Positions 20,331-30,702 of a stretch of DNA of 64,000 nt are shown here, in pieces; positions within the stretch are counted from its first letter, which is position 1; each line of letters starts with the position of its first letter. Location: positions 1,240,001 through 1,304,000 of the forward strand of contig CP021223.1 in the NCBI GenBank assembly GCA_003999685.1, written 5' to 3'. This DNA comes from Taiwanofungus camphoratus (taxonomy: Eukaryota; Basidiomycota; Agaricomycetes; Polyporales; Taiwanofungaceae). The notes under the pieces are model-generated. The model was not told the DNA's origin. It did no database searches and worked only from the letters and a program-made list of their open reading frames with translations. A program made the position numbers and the translations under genes.

Positions 20331-22986
20331 GCATATGCATCGTATCGATATGTATCTTTGCGAAGATAGGGGCGGGCATTGCGACGGTAGGGGGAATAAG
20401 GATTTGCTGAACTTGACGAGACTGGCATAGATGGCACGTTCGGACGAACCATGCTATATCTGCGTAGTGGAACGGCCACCAAAATCGTTCATTGACGAAG
20501 ACTTTTGTTGCGTAGATGCCCCGATGAGCGGTGCGGTCGTGACATTCTCGAAGGATTTGAAGGCGATCGTCAGGCTTGACGACCAACTTGTGCGCGCCGT
20601 GGTTGTCTTTTCGCCATAGAGTGTCGTTATCCAAGAAGAACAGCACGCAGTACTTGAGAAACCCTTCGTATTCGCTGTCCGAAATGCCTTCTGGCTTCGA
20701 AAGCGTTCGATGAAACTCGAGGACCTCATTGAGTCTTGCATCTGCGAGCTGCGCTTGCTCTGAACGCGGGACGATTTCGTAGCTATCTTCCTCCTTTTTG
20801 AAATTGGAGCCGTCCTCGGCTTCTGCGTTGGTTAGCACGGACATCGTAGGGGCATGAGGGGGAGGTAGTATCTGATGTACAAAGAAGTGCATGTGATCAA
20901 TCCAGTCGTTGAAGTCTTCGTCGATTTCTTCTACGACCGCGTCACCTGGCTGTGGTGTACGTCGAGAGAGACCATCGGGGCCATGCATTGTACCGGGAAC
21001 ATGTACTATCGTGAAGTGGAATGTGAGGATGGCTACTATCCAGCGGTTGATGCTTGCGCTGGGGGCGATATCTGGGTTCTTGAGCATGCCTTTGATGTAG
21101 CGAGCATCGACTTCTACGATGAGGTTTCGAACGCCGATAAGGTAAAGTCGAAGGGATCGAAGGGCACGGAATAGACTGTATATCTCGAGTTTAGATTGAG
21201 AGAACCTTCGCTCGCGATCGTTCAGCGTGATAGAGCCAAAGCGGTTGTAGTAGTGGATTCGAGTGTTGGCTTCGTCGCACTGACAAAGGTGGTACCCAAC
21301 TGCAATGAATGAAGTGTCGACTGCGAGGATTACGGGAGACGGGGAATTGTAGTTGATAGCTCGTAGTGCGGGGGAGGAGAGTAGAGCGTCCTTGAGGTCT
21401 TCTTGTGCTACGATTTGCTCAGGACCGAATTCGAACTCTACATCCTTCCTCGTAAGGCGTACGAAGGCCTCGGCACGATGGGCGAAGTTGCGTATGAAGA
21501 TTCGAACAACTCCGATAGTTCCTAGAAACGCTCGGACATCGGAGAGCGTAGCGCAGGGGCCCCAGTTGCGTATTGCTGAGACTCGAGAGTCGTCGGGCAA
21601 CCGTCCTTCAGGAGTACACCGGTGCCCTATGACCATGATTTTGCGCGAGATTAGAACGCTCTTTACGCCGGAGAAGGTTCCTCCTGCGTAGCACATTCGA
21701 GTAACGATTCGATTCAAGTTTTTGAAGTGTTCCCATACGAATCTTCGAATCTCATGGTTCGAAGGCAGCCGCTCATCGTTGTAGTCAGATGTGGGGCCTT
21801 TGACTGGAACGTCGTCGATGTAGGGGACTGTAGAGTGCAGGATTTCGGGTTGTAGAATGTGCGTGACGTCGTCGTGGAATATAGGGACTGAGTTCGTCCA
21901 ACCCATCGGAAGGGTGACGAGTCGCATGGCACCGTAGGGAGTTTGGAGCGTCGTAAGGTCTCTTGAAGACTCCGCGATGAGTTGTTCGTCGTAGCCTACG
22001 TAGAGGTCGAGCATGCCGCCGCACGGTCTTCCTCCAAACTGTTCTGCGAGATATTCTGGCGTTGGTGGTACGCCGGAGTGCTGTATAGTAACTGCGTTAA
22101 GGGGCTCGAGGGAGTGTACGAGTCGAAGAGATTTCCCGTCCTTCTTTACTATGCAGAACCAACGCGATTGGTACGACGAGTTCGAAGGCTCGTAGACACC
22201 TGCGTCGATCTTTCGCTTGATTATTGCGCAGACTTGATTGTAGATCCCAGGTGGAATTGGGATATTCTTCTGCACCCAGGGCGTATGTGATATGACAGGG
22301 AAATCTACAGGAGGGAAGTACTCTGGTTTGAAGCATCCTCTTTCTTCGTCGGTCCATGCGAAGGCTTCGTTGTGCAAGCACATGAAGTGATGGAGAACTC
22401 GACGCTCATCGGGGAGCAGGAAGGTGCCGTCGTGAAGCTTCTCCATAATTTTGAAGCATTCACGCGTATAACGGCCAGTAGGTTCGAAGGGTGGGGGGTC
22501 AGCTGAGAGTACTGGCATAATGGATAGGGGGTCGCCCTTGATATCTCAAATTATTCGAAACTGCTTGGGGACCGCTCCTAGAACGGGACGAGTCTTGAGT
22601 GCGACTGGCTTGTACTTCTTCTTAGTAGCTGCATAGGTTTCGTGAGTCGACGTAGAAGATGTCGGATAAATGGAATTAAGAAGCTGAGAGGTCGAAGTGC
22701 AATTCGAAGAGTTCGAAGAGGACGGATTAGGCAGCAAAGCAAAAGGGGCTGAAAATAGAAGTGTCGAAGCCCACGTCGAAGCATTCGATGTGGCCGTACT
22801 GGATGCTTTTGTGTCTGCGGTGTAGAGAGACTGCAAATGCGAGGAGACTGAAGAACAAGCAGAGAGATAAAGAGACTGGACTGCGCCGGAGATCGAAGAA
22901 TTTATTGGAGCGACGAAAGAAATACTTGGCTTTGTCCCATCGTAGTCGATGACTAGGGCTGCTTCTCCTTGACGATGGGGTATCAA
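20331..22986 (-). CDS. Element B2 Pol: RT, RNase H, start of integrase (fossil)
   Basis: Minus-strand homologue of B1 pol. RT has PYIDDVPV, RNase H has AVDTSFIAVGYH and HVPGTMHGPDGLSRR, and the integrase zinc region has CHDRTAHRGIYA ... CHLCQ. The frame is cut at 20327-20330 by the B1 insertion and its remainder lies at 8018-7058. The linker between RNase H and integrase carries the internal hairpin/purine block. Part of a broken element. Confidence 0.85.
20791..20823 (-). promoter_or_regulatory. Internal (central) hairpin plus purine block in B2 pol
   Basis: On the minus strand GAAGCC-GAGGAC-GGCTCC pairs at five of six positions around the invariant loop, followed by AATTTCAAAAAGGAGGA. It matches the B2 3' block (5058-5094) more closely than the B1 copies, including the AAAAAGGAGGA run. 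Confidence 0.65.
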
Positions 22987-23000
22987 ATCCTTGAAGCGTG

Positions 23001-23007
23001 AAAACCC
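23001..23007 (-). promoter_or_regulatory. -1 frameshift slippery heptamer of B2
   Basis: GGGTTTT on the minus strand at the gag-pol junction, in the same relation to the two frames as in B1 and shortly before the gag-frame stop. Confidence 0.6.
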
Positions 23008-23009
23008 GC

Positions 23010-25706
23010 ATGCGGACAGCTTCTATGATTATGCGGTCGAAAGCGTGGTTTTCCGCGTGGATACGTAGGAATTGTGAGGGTTTCACCGGAGTTGGGACAT
23101 ACTATCATGATGGTTTGTTCTTCGTTCGCGAAGTTCTTTACGATGCTTTGCGTAAGGACGTCGAAGGGTCATCCGAGAAGAATGTCGTATGCTGCGTTTC
23201 GAATGACGTGAGCCTGAAGATATAACACTACCTCACCAATTTGGAAGGGTACGTTGCGTACGAGCCCTAGAGATCGGTCTACTTCACCGTTGGCGGACTG
23301 CATGTTTAACTGTATCGTAGGGTCGAAGAGAAGCTTCAGGCCTAAACAGACTTCCTCCGACATTGCTACAATTTGTGAGCCTGGATCTACGATGCATTCG
23401 ATCTGCTCTTTATTGTCGATGAGCGCGTAGATCGAACGGATAGCGTTCGAGTCGCAGGCAACCGTGAGATCGGCGGGATGTTCGCCATGTGGAACGTGCT
23501 TGAGATAAGTTTTGTAGGGATCGGGGACGATAGTAGCTCCTGGCTGTAGTGCTGCACCTGAGCAAGATAGCTGGTGTACCTCTTTTGCTTCGTCTTCGTC
23601 GGTAATCTCTACGATGTGTGCCGCATTGACGGGTTCCGCTGATACTCACTTGGGTGTAACTGCTTCTCGATACCTATTGCGTACGTCGGGCGAGATTGAA
23701 AGGAGTTCTTCTGGCGTCAGCGTGACAAGAGGAGCTCTCATTGAGCGCGCGAAGATGTCGTCGGCTAGCTTGGGCTGATGGATGGGAACTATGGTCTTGT
23801 AAGCTGGGTCCTTGCCCTTATCGTTTGAAGGCTTAGGCGGTGTAGCGAAGTTTCGAAGGTTCAGCGGAGCGTAGGTCGCGTCTCAAGCATTTGCAAAGGG
23901 ATGGACTGGGGGCGCTGATGGAGTAGATACGGTAGCGGGCTGTATCGAGGGTACGGACAGCGGAGGAACTATAGCTGCGGGGATCGTCGAAGGTACAGAG
24001 GTACTCGTCGAAGGTTTAGCTGGGGTTGCTGGGACTGGGACTTCGGTAGGAGCGGCTGACTTGACTGTGTCAGGCGCTGGATTGTTGGTACTGCGTGAGA
24101 TGGGGGTCGTATCAGAAACTTCTGTGGTCTGCGGCGCTGTCGTAGTAGGTTTCTTGCGCTGTAAAATCTCGACGCCGTCAAAGACCTCCCTACGTTTTCG
24201 AAGCTGTAGGAGCTCTCTTTCGAGGGCTTCAATTCTTCCTTCCGTGTTGAGCGTGAAGGTCTGGACGCCGGCTTGTTCGTTGATGCCGTAGAGCAGGCCA
24301 GGTGCTGCTGGCGCGTTGCGGCGAATCCACTCGTAGAGGCGGTCGCGGATCGTAATGCCAGGGATACTACACGGGATGAATAGACCATTTGGTAGTACGA
24401 CCTTTCCTTCGGTGTTACGCTTGCATTTCCCGGCAGTTATGTCTGCCTCTACGTGCGGGCAGCTTCGAATACTATGGTTCTGGTCGCCGCAAAAGTGGCA
24501 GGTCTGTTCTGTACCACCTTGGGTTGACGGGAGCCTAGCGGCTACGTTCGATTTGTTACTACTGGGCTGAATAAGGGTGGCGATGGTCTTCGATAGGCTC
24601 TCGATGATCGTCGAGATGTCTTCGGTCTTAATCATGCCGGGCGGGGTAGTTGTTGAAGTTGTGGTCTGCGGTGCTGCGACTGTCGGCGTACTCGAAGTAC
24701 CATGAAGAATGAACGTGGCCGCTGCGTGAATATCGGAAAGTGGATAGGGGTCATCGGGATAGTGGTCAGGATGTTTCAGGTGAAGTCGGGCCTCGAGTCG
24801 CGTGAGTAGAGAAGGCTGGAAGCCTCGTAGGAACGCTCGACTCTGTTCGATGTCGGAGAGTCGTCGTTGCGTGATTAGGTGCTTTGTAATAGATATGAAG
24901 TCACGGTAGTAGCTTCCGAGGTCTGCGGCGTTGTGGATTCCAATGCGTGCGCGCTCCCCAATCAACTGGTCCATGTCTGCGAGGGACCATTTCCTGGTGT
25001 CATCGGTACCTGGGTAGAGTGCTAGGACGTCGGCTTTTCACTGTGCGTATGTCTTGGTCTGATTGGAAAAGGATTTGAGGGTTTCCCATAGGTCTGCGAC
25101 GTCGATCGAGGGGTAACAAATGGCCCATGACTTCTTTTCTGCGTCATCGACTATTCTGCACTGGGTGAATAAGACTTCGATGTCCTGAAAGTATCGTCGA
25201 AGCGATCGGACTTCTGTCGGGTCGAAGATGGGGGCTGTCGAATGGCCTTGAGGGGGCATAAATGGCGTAGGTGCCGCGTTCTGATTCATTGTAGGTTTAG
25301 AGGGATTGACGGTGGCTGTTGTGGGGTGATTCGAAGAACTGGGAAGAATGTATGGAGTAACTGTCTGCTGGGACGAGGGTAGAGTCGTAGTAATGGGGAT
25401 AGCGGTATGCGATGTTGATTCTACTGGGTCCTCTGGCTCAGGCGATGAACCGGTCTGTTCGTAGGGATCGGGGGATGAGAGGTTGACTTCTGGCGTAGAT
25501 AGCCCTAGAAGCTCGGGAGACGAAGTACGTTCATCGGAGGTTGAAGGAAACTCTAGCTCGTGATCTACGAGGTCTTCTTCCTCGTGGTCGAAGGTGTCAG
25601 GAGTTGTGGAAAGGGTGGTAGAACTGTTGTCGAGGTTTTTGCTTGCGCTACGACTGGCAGCCTCACGCGCTTGTGAGCGGGTGAATACTGGAGACGTCTT
25701 CGGCAA
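23010..25706 (-). CDS. Element B2 Gag and protease region (fossil)
   Basis: Homologous along its length to B1 gag: Ser/Thr/Pro-rich N-terminus, capsid-like helices with DQLIGERARIGI, a clear C-x2-C-x4-H-x4-C zinc knuckle near 24480, a Pro-rich linker, and a retropepsin-like domain near 23180-23400 ending AYDILLG. It is a broken coding region with several breaks. Confidence 0.85.
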
Positions 25707-25744
25707 ATCTGAAAGCGGCAGATTCCTTGCCTGAAATCCCCTCG

Positions 25745-25756
25745 CGGTGGGCTCCA
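25745..25756 (-). promoter_or_regulatory. Primer-binding site of element B2
   Basis: On the minus strand TGGAGCCCACCG follows four bases after the LTR, identical to the PBS of B1. Confidence 0.7.
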
Positions 25757-25760
25757 GAAA

Positions 25761-26686
25761 TGATGTGCACTACAGCACTCCAACCCCTACTGGGTACGAC
25801 CTAGAGAAGCTGGAAGGCTATAGAACTAGTTAGTGTGGAGGGGAGAGTCAGCAGCAAAGGGTTCCCGATCTCAAATGGGTCAAGAGACGTCTACGAAGGT
25901 CTTCGACGACCCTCTACGTGTGTCGCGACTGCTCGACGTAGCTTCGATGCGCTACTATGCTGTACTATACTAGGGAGGGGCTTAAAGGTGAGAACTTAGC
26001 TGATATACAACCCTTCGATGTGGCTCGAAGGCGGGCGTAAGACTGAACGCAACTTCTTCGACGGATGTCGAAGACTGACGAGACGCAAGCCTTCAAGATA
26101 CTGTAGAAGGCAGATAGTAGATGCAACTCTTCGAACGTAATCAAAGACGGAAGGATGCAGTAGAACGCAGTAGGTGGCTAAATCGAAGGTGCTCTTCTTG
26201 AGCTCTGCAGGATAGGGGAAAACTTCTCCGTTGTTCCGAGACACCATACATCGCATTTATCCTACTGTACTATAATGTAAGGCGCATCGGGAGTGGCATA
26301 GTACGAGTGGCATCCTAACTTCTTGCGTACTACAAATTATGGAGTGGCATGAAATATACTAAGACAAGACCTGGGGCCGTAGCGTTATTGAGTACATCGA
26401 GTGGCGCATCGTAGCAAATCGAGTGATATCGGAGTGGCGAGACCAGTCACGTGCGAGGACATTGAGTGGCAACTGCGTGTGGTGTATTGTGCGTAGAGGG
26501 ACCGGTACACCGGAACATCGGACCGGAACTGGCGGAGTGGCGGTGGCATGATTCGAGGCTATCGGAGAGTCCCGCGGTGGCTTTTCGGGCTGTATCGGAC
26601 ATGTCGAGTGACGTCGAAGCCATGACTAAGGTCCTAGGGTCGAGTGAGGGCGCTCCGCGGGGCCTAGAAGGGCCTGGCGCCTATCA
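25761..26686 (-). repeat. 5' LTR of element B2
   Basis: 926-bp intact copy of the LTR whose partner is at 2381-5057. Ends are TGAT...ATCA, and the outer end is followed by TCGG. It shows the uninterrupted site of the solo LTR near 26500. Confidence 0.92.
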
Positions 26687-26690
26687 TCGG
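26687..26690. repeat. Target-site duplication of element B2 (right copy, TCGG)
   Basis: Matches 2377-2380. It lies directly after the protease LIDSGA codons of element C. Confidence 0.85.
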
Positions 26691-27728
26691 CTCCACTATC
26701 GATTAGTGGTCTCACAGCGATGGCCTTTTTCCCAGCGACGACATAACCTTCTACATACAGAGTGGTTCCTTTCCGATATCCTGTGATTGTGGCCCCCATT
26801 GAGATGGTCGGGTCCTTACTGGTCTTTGGCTTGTCCAAGTTTCTTTGCACAGGTTTCCCTGTGCCTTCAGCCATTGATTCTTCTCCTGGGGCATCAGTGA
26901 AGTGTTTAAAATGAGAGAACCGTTTCTGTTCAATGGACTCTATGGTGGACGTTCCTAAGGATTCCTCCGTTTCTTCACTGCTCCAGTAGTCTGCTGGTGG
27001 GACCAGATATGGCTGGGTTTCCTCCAAGGCGAAGTCATCTGAGTTTGACGAGTGGTGCAGTTCCAGTTCCCTGTCTCTCCCGGCATCATTGGAAGGTTGT
27101 GGAAGTCTGGGTTCACTTTTGTGTGGATTATCGTGTTCATCGTCAGCTTCCCCTAGGGCCACGTCTCTGTGTCCTTCCTTTCTGATTTTCCTGGGCTCCG
27201 GGCATGCCTTGACCAAGTGTCCTGGCTTCCTGCATCGGTAGCAGCTCCTCTTCTTCCAGTGATGAGGTGTCAGAGCTGTATTGGGGTGGTTGTGTCGGTG
27301 TCCTTGCCTGGAGCCTGTGCCTCTCTGCCCCTGTTCGAGGGCTTCAGTGGAGGGCTGAGAAAGTCTGAGGTCGTTGTCGCTTGGGGTAAGCAGTCCATTC
27401 CAGGGGATCCCTAGGGCTGCTTCTTCTGTTGTTTCTGGTCGGGGTATGTGGTCTTCCTCCCTTCCTTCCTTCAATTTTCTTCGCCAGGTGATAGCTCTCC
27501 GGACTATCACCAGGAACTTCTCCATCTTTCCAGTGTTTCCTACCCTTTAACTCAACACTGATGGTGCGCACTTGTAGTCAAGTGATCCTCCTGCCAGTCC
27601 CTTCCAATAGAGACACTGGTCTTACCCAATCCTTCCTATGAGGATGTTGGTGAGGGTCCGATTTCTTCCGCTTGTTCACGTTCTAATTCGCTATCCTGAG
27701 ATAGAGTTTGTAGGGAATCTTGTCCTAA
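26691..27728 (-). mobile_element. Element C gag end, protease start and leader
   Basis: Minus-strand internal part of gypsy element C next to its 5' LTR. An open frame up to 27525 carries a CCHC zinc knuckle (CYRCRKPGHLVKACP) near 27210-27250, an acidic/polar linker, and the protease active-site motif LIDSGA at the B2 insertion point. The roughly 200 bp between 27526 and the LTR are leader or gag N-terminal remains; no convincing PBS is seen there. Confidence 0.8.
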
Positions 27729-28295
27729 TGTTACGGGGGGTCTACGCCCGTAGGTGACTACCGTGACGGGGGGTCGTTGAGTAGTCAGACGTGAAGTGTA
27801 AACGAGGAGTCAGCCTGGCTGATGACGAGTACACGTCTAAGTCTTCAACCGCTAGCCCAACGGTCTCGAGAGAGTTGCGGGCTAAGTCACAGCCTAAGTC
27901 CTAGTGTAGTCACAAGGATATAGATGGTCTAAGGCGACCCGTTGAATAGACGAAGGTATAGGGGCCTAAGCCCAGTCGTAAAGTACAAATGGTAACGACA
28001 GCACCAAAGTACACAGTGTAACTAAGGAGGACAAGATTGGGGTGCTCCGCAGTGAGCCAACCCCTTAAGTACTATGGTGGGTTTAGGGCAAGCCAGCCCT
28101 CGCTCCCACGGGTACCAGCACCTAAGCGTCCATAAGTCAGAGGCCCGAGTGGTCCTGAGGAACAGTCCATAACTAAGCGGGTGACGGTCAGCCCGTCAGG
28201 AATAATGGTGATGATTGTAAGTGTACACGACCCGCTAGTCCAGTATAGTGAAGAGAAACGAAAATGTATGTTCGCACCATTACCGCCTTGTAACA
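27729..28295 (-). repeat. 5' LTR of element C
   Basis: 567 bp bounded by the inverted ends TGTTAC...GTAACA. It lies upstream of the minus-strand gag of element C. It includes two GGGGGG(T) runs near 27735-27775. The partner LTR should lie left of the window. Confidence 0.7.
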
Positions 28296-28425
28296 GGCAT
28301 TAGGAATATTATAGGAACCTATCCCACCTGTCGTAGGCTGTAGAAGAGTCTTAGGATGGTTGGTTAGGGGATTAGAAAGCTCCTAAAATCACGATTCGGG
28401 GCCCAGGAGGCTACAGGACTCATCA
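28296..28425 (-). repeat. Relic end of a family-B LTR
   Basis: 130 bp matching the last part of the inverted family-B LTR (compare 4745-4872), ending ACTCATCA and followed by TCGG. It adjoins the element C LTR directly, so C probably inserted into this older LTR. More differences from B1 than the other copies, hence older. Confidence 0.75.
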
Positions 28426-28429
28426 TCGG

Positions 28430-28740
28430 AGTTCAATCTTAGTAGGGGGGTATTGAAACAATTACCCACATTATGCTTACCTCATAGACTCTGACTCATA
28501 TCAGGCCCCGCTTACACATTCTACTTATGCATACTGATTGCTAATATGGCCCAATGACTCATATCACCTTTGTACCATTAGTTTTACCACTTGACAGACT
28601 GCCTGCCCTAGTGTAGTACTTGGTCTGTGCTTGTTGTCTGTATTAGTATATATAGGCATGTATTAGTTAGGTCGGACCTTAAGTTCGATCTGGTTACTAT
28701 ATCATATTCATGTCTTGCTATCGCTTCACTTGACACTCTA
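28430..28740. other. AT-rich stretch without gene; possible LTR remnant
   Basis: A purine run (AGTAGGGGGG near 28444) followed by TATTGAAACA and a TATATATAGG box near 28648 resembles the purine-tract/LTR border of Copia-type elements. I found no second end, so this is only a suggestion. Confidence 0.25.
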
Positions 28741-29600
28741 GAACTTCATGACACTTGGACTACATCATCCATAAGTCCTTGCCACCCTCTGTCATGGTCA
28801 GGCCCTCTATACAAGATCATGGTCCAAGATACCAATTTGTATCAATCACCATCTCATATAACAATAGCTTATATAATTCGCACCAAGGCTTGCTTGCTAC
28901 AACATTCACATCTAAAGTCTCACAAACATCTTGTACGACTTGTCTCATGAATGGATGCCACGCCAGGTTCCCAAATTGGACCTTGAAAGTCAAGATGTCA
29001 AATGTTCACCCCATACGTCACATAGAGATTGCACACCTGCTGCAAGTCTATTTTCCATATATCCCACACAGATCTATCCACTATCATTCTTTTGCCTTTG
29101 CCAAACACAACATGTTCAGCATGCAATTTGATAGCTTCTGCATCACACATGCTGAGAGGAAGACCAACAACACCAAAGCTTTTCAGGTTCAAAACCGGGT
29201 TGAGGGCTTCTGGGTATCCGCAGGCAACAGAAAATGTGCAATTAGAGGTGAGGTCCCTGAGTACAATATTGTCAAGGTTGCCCTAGTACTATCAACTGAG
29301 TTTGACTCAAAATTGAAGCACAACTAGCTTTCCTTGATGTCCTCAGATGGATATTTGATCAAGACATTGTCATCTTCTTCGTCTTCATCTTCATCTTCAT
29401 CTTCATCCTCACCTTCATCTTCATCTTCATTTTCATGCTGCTTTGTTTCTTCACCATCCAATTCACCTGACTCATTTTCATTATCTTTAATTACGGTCTC
29501 GACATCCATATAGACAGACCCTCCAGAGGACCCTTCTGATTCACCCTGGTACTTGTCTGCATGAGACCGAGGTGCATGCTTTTCACATTGTCAGTTCATA
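28740..29600 (-). pseudogene. 2OG-Fe(II) oxygenase-like gene fragment
   Basis: Minus-strand remains of a protein family common in agaricomycetes. An acidic low-complexity run (29350-29440, a CTTCAT microsatellite) is followed by NLKSFGVVGLPLS and FGKGKRMIVDRSVWDIWKID, a probable GT-AG intron near 28985-29030, then FGNLAWHPFMRQVVQDV and CELYKLLLYE. In the family as I remember it, that last motif precedes the HxD iron-binding motif. Here homology stops soon after it (about 28840), no HxD or distal His is visible, and the reading frame changes. I read it as a truncated, non-functional host-type gene. Family assignment is from memory of the motif pattern. Confidence 0.5.
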
Positions 29601-29689
29601 GCAGCATACCGAACTCATAAATAGTTGCATACTTTAACATGAGGAGCACCCGAGATACTTATTCTTGTCTGGAGAGGCTTTAGCCATTT

Positions 29690-30510
29690 TTGTCGCCAGT
29701 AGACTTTGACGTGGTTTTAGCTCACGCCGGTCTTACTACCGTCTGGAACGGGTACCAATGTCACGGACCACGGTAAGCAGGTGACTCTGAGCTTCGAAGG
29801 TGTCACTGTGCGCATGACCTGTGACTCCCGCGTCATCCGGCGCTCTGAGCGCTTGAATAGTGTTACGTCCAGACAATGGTCTGTCTCTACAATACTCAAC
29901 GGCGGGAGGATGACTCGTGAACGGAAATTGTCGATGCGGTATTTACAGTCGTCGGAAAACGCCTGATCTAATTACGCAGCTGGTTGTCAGAATTAGTGAC
30001 GCCGACTGATATTATCTAGTTCGATGTTTACCGGCTAATATGTCTACTCCTTCATTCAGTGCTCCAATGCTTGCCAGCAACTCGAATGGACATATCGTTC
30101 AACCAAACTACCTGATACTAGTTTCATGCTCGTTCATCAAGGCGGCAGTAGCCATCGTGTTGCCTATTCTGATTAGCTTCTAGCTTAGCCATGAGTTCAC
30201 GGCCTCTTTTCGTGCCGACCACTCTCTTGTACTTTGGGCAACGATACACCGGCGCTTTGCGCACAGCGAGCTATCCGTACGAATCCTCATGCGTAGAGGT
30301 AGGAGTGACTTTCTCCTCGTGCGTAGCACAACCTCATCTGGACCTCTCCTCCACTCGATCAGCAGACGAAACGTCAAACAAGGCCTTGCCCGTAAGTCGT
30401 GGTCCCGACGAGCGCTGAATAGGATTAGCCAACGCACAACTAACGTGTCAGCGCTGGGAGACCATATGATAGAATGGGTCATGAGTGGTTTCCTCACGTA
30501 CCCGGTGACA
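29690..30510 (-). mobile_element. LTR plus leader of another gypsy-like element (truncated)
   Basis: 29759-30510 (752 bp) is bounded by TGTCAC...GTGACA. On the minus strand it is followed by TTGGTACCCGTTCC, a PBS-like sequence, and about 50 bp of leader up to an ATG near 29680. The rest of the element is missing, replaced by the oxygenase fragment. No flanking duplication is seen. Boundaries rest on the inverted ends only. Confidence 0.5.
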
Positions 30511-30702
30511 TTGCGATTGCACACCACACGACATTGACATATAGAGTAGTACTTCATACCTGTGATTGTTACATATCGCAAGATATAAAGCAGGAAGGGT
30601 ATACACACTTCCATAGTTTGGTTTGCGGTTCATAAACATATGTAACACATTCAGGTATTTGTTCAATTTGAGCAGTACTTTCCATGTCAAACTTCCTACC
30701 TA

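Larger units (their letters stand above)
2381..26686 (-). mobile_element. Ty3/gypsy-like element B2 (outer, interrupted)
   Basis: LTR retroelement in minus orientation. 5' LTR 25761-26686, primer-binding site 25745-25756, gag/protease about 25706-23010, pol 22986-20331 continuing at 8018-7058, antisense accessory gene 6663-5297, hairpin and purine tract 5094-5058, 3' LTR 5057-2381. It is interrupted by complete element B1 (8020-20326) in the integrase region and by a solo LTR in its 3' LTR. Without inserts its LTRs are both 926 bp. I count 16 differences between them (about 1.7%), nearly all transitions. It is broken, with roughly half a dozen small breaks beside the two insertions. Confidence 0.9.

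Noticed and set aside
28755-29327. 190-codon plus-strand open frame
   Set aside because: It is the shadow of the minus-strand oxygenase-like fragment, which shows recognisable motifs and an intron.
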